The notes beneath the pieces were generated by a model that worked only from the letters and a program-made list of their open reading frames with translations, did not search any database and was not told the origin of the DNA. The translations under genes and the position numbers were made by a program. From positions 1 to 10,718 of the forward strand of contig CAMCSI010000031.1 of assembly GCA_945877885.1 (NCBI GenBank): a stretch of 10,718 nt of DNA, in the 5' to 3' direction. This document shows, in pieces, positions 6,230-10,718 of the stretch (its first letter is position 1; each line of letters starts with the position of its first letter). Source of the DNA: Chlamydia trachomatis. Its GTDB lineage: Bacteria > Chlamydiota > Chlamydiia > Chlamydiales > 2-12-FULL-49-11.

Positions 6230-7858
6230 CTATGTGGTTAATAAGCCGACGTTTAATTTCTTTTTCTCATTACGAATTTCTTGATTAAGTCTACCAAGGC
6301 TATGGCCTTCAAAATCTACAAAGCCAAAAAACTCCTTAAATTCAGGGTGGGCCATCATTACTTGATGGCATAACTCTTGAGCCACTTTTCGATAGGAAGT
6401 GTGACCTTGAGGCTGTGATCTAAGCTCGCATAACCACTGAAGCCCCCTTAGGTTTATATGAAAATACCACCTTATATTATAAGCCAATGGGACAATATAT
6501 TGAGCTTCTTCAGGAAGATCTTTAGAAATAGTTGTATAAGCAATTTTTGCTTTCTCAAGAGCATTAATATACGTTTTCTCCATTTCCGTTCCTTTGATTT
6601 CTTGTGGAACATAATAGCCTAAACGGCAGGAAAGGAGCTGCTTTTCTTGAGTGAGCATTCTATGTCTTTGTAAGTCACGATAAATTCCATAATCTGCCGT
6701 GATTTCAAAGGTAAATTCGGCATGTTCTAAAGCTCGGGGGGATTTATGCCGTCTATTTGTTCTATGCTTCCACCCTTTTTCTAAAATTGCTTGGATTTCA
6801 TCATTGTTTGTTTTAGAAAGGCGCTTTTTTATTGCAGAGAACGTACCATTACAGTATGGGAAAATTAATGCTGCAGCCACATCTAAAGGCGCATTTTCAG
6901 TTGATTTAATTAATTTGACAGTGGGCGAAGAGATGTTTTCAGAAACTGCAGGGAAGGTGGCTCCAAGATCTATAAGATCTTCACTCATAGCTGTCATAAA
7001 TTTCTGATAGGCAATATTATGATGATGGGTTTCTTCACTTCTTCGTACAAAAGAAGGGATTACTTTACTTAATTCTTCAAAACTTTGTTTTGATAAGGTT
7101 GAGAGCTCTGTTAAATTATTAACAGATAGTTTTTGTAATAAAGTTTCAAAAAACCGTCCATTCCCAAATACACCCATATTTGTCAAGGTAGATGCCGGCA
7201 ATAGACCGCGTAAACAGTCTAATACTTTAGCGCGTAAAGCTGCATTGTAAGCCCCTTTTGAGATAGTTGGGTCATGAGGAAAGGTTTTGCCAATTTCATC
7301 GGTAAGCTTTGGAATTAATGTACTATAAGTATCAAATAGCATATCACAGGTGTTCAGATAGATCTCTTTATAAGCAGTTGCCATAATCACAGGCTCTCTA
7401 AAGTAAGAGTATTTATCATCCACTTTTTGATCAAAAAAGACATAGCGGGTAGATTTTTCAAGAGGGGATCCCCCAATTCTTGGATCTTCAATAGCCTTTG
7501 CTGCAAGCATTGAAATATTTTCAAATGCCATATGAGCTGAACCTAATTCCCCTATTGAGTCATCACCATAACCATCTAAGATTCTATCGTAGAAATTTTG
7601 AGCCTTTGTGATAGCCTCTGATTGTTGCTCTGTTACAGTACCTGTCATTTTTGAAAAAAGCATCTCTTCTTTTGAAATAAAATCTTTAATAAGCAAAGAT
7701 CTTAAATCAAGAGTAGATCTTGAGTAGCGTGAAAACAAGGCACCTTTGACCACCTCTGGAAGATTTCTTAAAACAAACACAGTTCGATTTGTGTTGGTTA
7801 CATAGTTTTCCAATAATTTTTTCTCATCTTCAGTGAAATGTTCGTGTTTTACATCCAT
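6230..7858 (-). CDS. thyX: Two-module flavin-dependent thymidylate synthase (ThyX), chlamydial long form
   Basis: ThyX converts dUMP to dTMP with methylenetetrahydrofolate, FAD and NADPH. At 542 residues this is more than twice the usual 220-250, because it contains two diverged ThyX modules. The C-terminal module (about 370-505) has LEHAEFTF at 377-384, the flavin-binding RHR at 398-400 exactly 19 residues after the His, NLR at 469-471, ELR at 478-480 and Arg490 where family members have the AQWEIR arginine. The N-terminal module (about 95-245) has lost RHR (PRI at 126-128) but keeps SPLEKSTRY at 131-139, matching the SxNExSxRY part of the motif except for the Asn. Residues 246-365 link them. 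The start is supported by AAAGGA about six bases before the ATG. The gene lies 52 bp after nqrA and 8 bp before tyrP. Chlamydiae lack ThyA, and a long ThyX has been reported to supply the activity there (from memory). Confidence 0.9.
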   Translation of the reverse strand: MDVKHEHFTEDEKKLLENYVTNTNRTVFVLRNLPEVVKGALFSRYSRSTLDLRSLLIKDFISKEEMLFSKMTGTVTEQQSEAITKAQNFYDRILDGYGDDSIGELGSAHMAFENISMLAAKAIEDPRIGGSPLEKSTRYVFFDQKVDDKYSYFREPVIMATAYKEIYLNTCDMLFDTYSTLIPKLTDEIGKTFPHDPTISKGAYNAALRAKVLDCLRGLLPASTLTNMGVFGNGRFFETLLQKLSVNNLTELSTLSKQSFEELSKVIPSFVRRSEETHHHNIAYQKFMTAMSEDLIDLGATFPAVSENISSPTVKLIKSTENAPLDVAAALIFPYCNGTFSAIKKRLSKTNNDEIQAILEKGWKHRTNRRHKSPRALEHAEFTFEITADYGIYRDLQRHRMLTQEKQLLSCRLGYYVPQEIKGTEMEKTYINALEKAKIAYTTISKDLPEEAQYIVPLAYNIRWYFHINLRGLQWLCELRSQPQGHTSYRKVAQELCHQVMMAHPEFKEFFGFVDFEGHSLGRLNQEIRNEKKKLNVGLLTT

Positions 7859-7910
7859 AATCGATCCTTTAGTAGTTCTTTATTCTAATACTCCCCATCA
7901 ATTATTGCAC

Positions 7911-9224
7911 TTATTTTATCGACAGTGCATAAGCTTTTTTCCCCTCCTCAAAAAGACTCATCAGCGGAATTTTAGAAGGACAAAGATATTCTGCAAGCGC
8001 AAGGTCTTTAGAATCAATATCAAGAAAACCAAGTTTTATAGCTAGATCAAAGTCCTTTGCAAGCAACGCTTTGATAAGCGGCTCAATATACACATTGAAT
8101 GGGAGATGTTTTTGATAAATATCTTTAATGATAAAAGGTCTTTCTTCGCCACCTAGATTTTGTGAAGGACTAAGCTTTCTAAATTTTTTAAATAGACCCC
8201 CAAGATAGGTATTTGATACCGTCTGCTTATTCCATCCAAGCTTTAAAAAAGGAAGTATTTCAGAGGCTTCATTAGGAATAAATCCAACGATCACGGTATC
8301 TTTTTCTCTCAGATGTTCTCTATTAAGTTCCCCTGTAAGAGGATCACCTGCAATGAGGTTTTTGGATTTATTGGAAAGATCGAAAAGATTTGCCCCTTTT
8401 GTAGATTTTATGAGTGTACGTTCATTTTGGGCGATGGCCTCTCCGCATAGGGCAATGATTTTTTCAGAAAAAACAACTCCCTGGGCAGCCACCGACCCAA
8501 TTTGTAGTACATCGTAGAGGTCAAGAGACCAAAGGACATCACAAGCAGAGGTTACAGGGTCGATCGCTTTTATGTGTAGGGAAGGACTTTCAATGGGATG
8601 AGGACCGAAAACCTCATGAATCATGCACCCTTCAAACCCTTTAAAACAAGGTTCATTTACCATGATATGTACGGGTCCAAATTTTTTTAATAGATTCAGC
8701 CCTGCAGTAAAAAAGTGTACATTTGGTTCAAAAATATGTTTGTAGGAGGGTGTGTATGGAGCAGAATTAATCGTATTAATAAAAATGGATCGAGGGAAAT
8801 CTTTTTTTTCAATTACGCGATGAAAGGGTCTTTTATGGATAAAAAAACTGAGCCCTTTGGAAAATATTTCCTCCATCAACGCTTCTTTAGAGCAGGTTAT
8901 ATCAATCCCTGTTTGGCACATCTGCTCTATATCAAGTACTTTAATCGTGACACCAGTTATTTTTCTTCTTTCACCTTTCCTGATATCGATAATTTCCCCT
9001 GAGCAGTGACTTAAGTAAACTCTACTGGGATCAAGAGCGTCTTTGGCTAATATTTCCCCCTTTTTTATTAGGTCGTTAAGGTTTTTGGTCAGTTTTAAGT
9101 TAAGGTAGCTAAAGGGTTCAAGATCTATACAGATAGTTTTTGAAGCAATAATTTTAGTAAAAAGCGGATTTGCCTCATATTTAAATGGAAGGTTAAGACC
9201 TGCTTTAATGGATATTGTTGCCAT
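7911..9224 (-). CDS. nqrA: Na+-translocating NADH:quinone reductase subunit A
   Basis: This is the NqrA subunit of the Na+-NQR respiratory sodium pump, a peripheral cytoplasmic subunit linked to ubiquinone binding. At 437 residues it is close to Vibrio NqrA (about 446). Matching blocks are IKAGLNLPF at 6-14, an RnfC-like barrel-sandwich region (about 40-98, with GEIIDIRKGERRKI), KRPFHRV at 131-137, FGPHPIESPSLHI at 206-218, GDPLTGEL at 293-300, and the C-terminal LGFLDIDSKDLALAEYLCP (398-416), which parallels LGALELDEEDLALCTFVCP in Vibrio. The start is supported by TTGGAGAA with GGAG seven bases before the ATG. The other nqr subunits are not in the window, and in Chlamydia too, as I recall, nqrA is separate from nqrBCDE. 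It is the first gene of a minus-strand cluster with thyX and tyrP, and is divergent from the greA-like gene. Confidence 0.95.
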   Translation of the reverse strand: MATISIKAGLNLPFKYEANPLFTKIIASKTICIDLEPFSYLNLKLTKNLNDLIKKGEILAKDALDPSRVYLSHCSGEIIDIRKGERRKITGVTIKVLDIEQMCQTGIDITCSKEALMEEIFSKGLSFFIHKRPFHRVIEKKDFPRSIFINTINSAPYTPSYKHIFEPNVHFFTAGLNLLKKFGPVHIMVNEPCFKGFEGCMIHEVFGPHPIESPSLHIKAIDPVTSACDVLWSLDLYDVLQIGSVAAQGVVFSEKIIALCGEAIAQNERTLIKSTKGANLFDLSNKSKNLIAGDPLTGELNREHLREKDTVIVGFIPNEASEILPFLKLGWNKQTVSNTYLGGLFKKFRKLSPSQNLGGEERPFIIKDIYQKHLPFNVYIEPLIKALLAKDFDLAIKLGFLDIDSKDLALAEYLCPSKIPLMSLFEEGKKAYALSIK

Positions 9225-9237
9225 GGCTATTCTCCAA

Positions 9238-9266
9238 TTGCAAAGAATGGTTTTTTCTCATATAGT
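9238..9266 (+). promoter_or_regulatory. Candidate sigma70-type promoter for the greA-like gene
   Basis: TTGCAA (9238-9243) and TATAGT (9261-9266) are spaced 17 bp apart on the plus strand. The predicted start near 9273 gives a leader of about 48 nt before the ATG at 9321. Consensus match only, in a very AT-rich divergent spacer. Confidence 0.4.
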
Positions 9267-9272
9267 ATTTAT

Positions 9273-9278
9273 ATTATA
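9273..9278 (-). promoter_or_regulatory. Possible -10 element for nqrA
   Basis: A perfect TATAAT on the minus strand lies about 49 bp upstream of the nqrA ATG. No convincing -35 hexamer is found 16-18 bp further upstream, so this is only a weak candidate. It sits directly beside the predicted greA start point, so the two divergent promoters would be back to back. Confidence 0.25.
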
Positions 9279-9320
9279 GATTATTAAAGTACAGTTTTTA
9301 AAGAAAGAAGGTTTAAGGTA

Positions 9321-10718
9321 ATGGAGTATTTCAAGCAGTTTAAAAAGAATATTGGTGAGAACAATTTACCCTCTACAGTGTCATTATGGCAGGAGTATTG
9401 TCAAAGTGATGAAGTGGATCCACATGAAATGCGACTTATTTTAGAAAGTGTAAAACATGCCCCATTTGCCGATACGTTTGGCATTTACGTCGAAGAAGGG
9501 CTCGAGTTGTGGGAAAATTTAGCACCATCTAACGATAAAAACGAGGTGATTAAATTAATCTTTGACATACAAACGACCAATAGCCCAATGTATTCAGATC
9601 TTGCCCATAAATATTTAAAAGAAAAATATGGCATGATCGATATTTTTCTTGAATTGCTTAGAATTGTGGGACTGCGCGAGGGTGAATCCTTTAATGGATG
9701 CATTCGCAATTTTGAATTGCTTATTCACCTACAAAAAGGGAATTTTTGTTTACATACTGGTGGTTGGGGGGTAGGAGAGGTGATGGGTATTTCCTTTTTG
9801 CGCAGAGAAATTTCTATAGAATTTGATTTAGTATCAGATTTAAAGGAAGTGAGCTTTACCAATGCCTTTCATAGTTTAACCCCGATCCCTTCTGATCATT
9901 TCTTAGCAAGACGTTTTGGCAACCCTGAAAAATTTGAAGCATTTACTAGAGCAAACCCTCTTGATGCGATTAAGCTTTTACTAAAAGATCTAGGAGAGAT
10001 GACCGCTTTTGAAATAAAAGAAGAGATGGCTGATCTTATTATTCCTGAAGAGGAGTGGACAAAATGGTGGAGCAGTGTTCGATCTAAACTTAAAAAAGAT
10101 GCAGAAATCGTTTACCCAGAGACATTAAAAGAGCCTTTTAAGTTAAATACAAAAAAAGTGACTCATGAGGATCGATTAAAAGCTGCTTTATCAGCAGAAT
10201 CTTTTATTTCTGGTAAAATTGAGATAATTTATGTCTTTTTAAGAGACTTTTTAAGTCTTGTGAAGGATGAGGATTTAAATGCTTTTTTAAGAGCGGAGCT
10301 TGCAGATATTTTACAGAATAAAGATCTCACCGCTTCAGAAGAAATTCAGATTTTATTTTTGTTAGGGGAATTAAATGATCCGGCTGCAAAAAATATTTCT
10401 CAGATTGTAAAAACCATTACTCGCCCTCTCAAGATTATTGAAAATATTGATATTTTAGCCTATAAGAGAAGACTTCTTAGTGAAATTCAGAAAAACCGTG
10501 AGGATTGGCTTCAAATATATTGTGATTTGATCGTTTTAGAGGATAAGCATAATCTTAGGGATTTTCTTTATGAAGAAGTAGTTTCGAAGAAAAAGGAAGG
10601 AGATCTTCAAGAAAGACTTTTAGTGCTCATAGAAAGTCCGACTAAGGCTCCAGCTGCATTTATTTGGTTATTTCAAAGTATGATGAAAGGTAAAATAAAT
10701 TTTTTTACTGATCAAGAT
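9321..10718 (+). CDS. greA: GreA-like transcription factor with long N-terminal extension (3' end outside the window)
   Basis: The frame is open from the ATG at 9321 to the window edge, giving 466 residues. GreA rescues backtracked RNA polymerase by stimulating transcript cleavage; in Chlamydia the protein is about 715 residues, with the coiled-coil and FKBP-like GreA domains at the C-terminus after a long extension. Only the extension is seen here, so the call rests on resemblance to that extension as I remember it and on the position next to nqrA; the GreA domains themselves are not visible. Residues 1-135 look helical and repeat-like. Residues 138-195 form a beta-rich segment with HTGGWGVGEV (145-154), resembling RNA-polymerase-binding CarD or UvrD-type Tudor modules. 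The remainder is charged and helical, with Trp-rich WTKWW at 246-250. The start is supported by GAAGG about nine bases upstream (AAGGT lies too close). The gene is divergent from nqrA. Confidence 0.78.
   Translation, partial: MEYFKQFKKNIGENNLPSTVSLWQEYCQSDEVDPHEMRLILESVKHAPFADTFGIYVEEGLELWENLAPSNDKNEVIKLIFDIQTTNSPMYSDLAHKYLKEKYGMIDIFLELLRIVGLREGESFNGCIRNFELLIHLQKGNFCLHTGGWGVGEVMGISFLRREISIEFDLVSDLKEVSFTNAFHSLTPIPSDHFLARRFGNPEKFEAFTRANPLDAIKLLLKDLGEMTAFEIKEEMADLIIPEEEWTKWWSSVRSKLKKDAEIVYPETLKEPFKLNTKKVTHEDRLKAALSAESFISGKIEIIYVFLRDFLSLVKDEDLNAFLRAELADILQNKDLTASEEIQILFLLGELNDPAAKNISQIVKTITRPLKIIENIDILAYKRRLLSEIQKNREDWLQIYCDLIVLEDKHNLRDFLYEEVVSKKKEGDLQERLLVLIESPTKAPAAFIWLFQSMMKGKINFFTDQD

Noticed and set aside
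6699..7007. Plus-strand open frame of 102 codons
   Set aside because: It is antisense to the conserved C-terminal half of thyX, with no ribosome-binding site or family resemblance.
7859..7910. Possible separate thyX promoter in the nqrA-thyX gap
   Set aside because: A TTGATG is present but no -10-like hexamer lies at a workable distance; a shared nqrA-thyX-tyrP transcript is simpler.
8715..9002. Plus-strand open frame of 95 codons
   Set aside because: It is antisense to conserved nqrA sequence, so treated as a shadow frame.
9485..9709. Minus-strand open frame of 74 codons
   Set aside because: It is antisense to the greA-like gene, whose frame is continuous and has coding character.

Overview
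The window reads as a piece of chromosome from a chlamydia-related bacterium (phylum Chlamydiota), AT-rich and densely coding. Three things point there. There is an unusually long, two-module ThyX-type thymidylate synthase. There is a GreA-like protein with a very long N-terminal extension, divergent from nqrA, the Na+-NQR A subunit. There are also tandem OppA lipoproteins, a cytoplasmic-looking NlpC/P60 enzyme and a TyrP-type aromatic amino acid permease. From memory, thyX, nqrA and greA also lie close together in Chlamydia trachomatis (with a few extra genes between them), so this part looks like conserved core synteny. Genus cannot be fixed from the sequence alone.

Layout. Positions 1-3129 (minus strand) carry two tandem oppA paralogues; the downstream copy is cut by the window edge. 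A 119-bp promoter region separates them from nlpC, which runs on the plus strand (3249-3923). nlpC converges on, and overlaps by 38 bp, a minus-strand pair: yacP (NYN-domain nuclease family) and rdgB (house-cleaning NTP pyrophosphatase), which overlap each other by 16 bp. A near-ideal hairpin terminator (4975-5007) separates that pair from an upstream minus-strand cluster transcribed in the order nqrA, thyX, tyrP (9224 down to 5004). A 96-bp divergent intergenic region then leads to the plus-strand greA-like gene, which is cut by the right edge of the window.

Functional picture. The oppA/nlpC part fits uptake and breakdown of peptides, possibly murein peptides. rdgB/yacP fits nucleotide-pool hygiene and RNA metabolism. 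nqrA/thyX/tyrP brings together respiratory sodium pumping, dTMP synthesis and aromatic amino acid import, all housekeeping functions of an obligate intracellular bacterium. No tRNA, rRNA, mobile element or CRISPR array was seen, and there is no gene-free stretch longer than about 120 bases.

Nothing here looks like a wholly new system. The most interesting points are finer ones: complementary decay of the active-site motif between the two halves of ThyX, a CarD/Tudor-like segment inside the GreA extension, a hairpin sitting directly against the rdgB ribosome-binding site, and divergence at a ligand-binding position between the two OppA copies.
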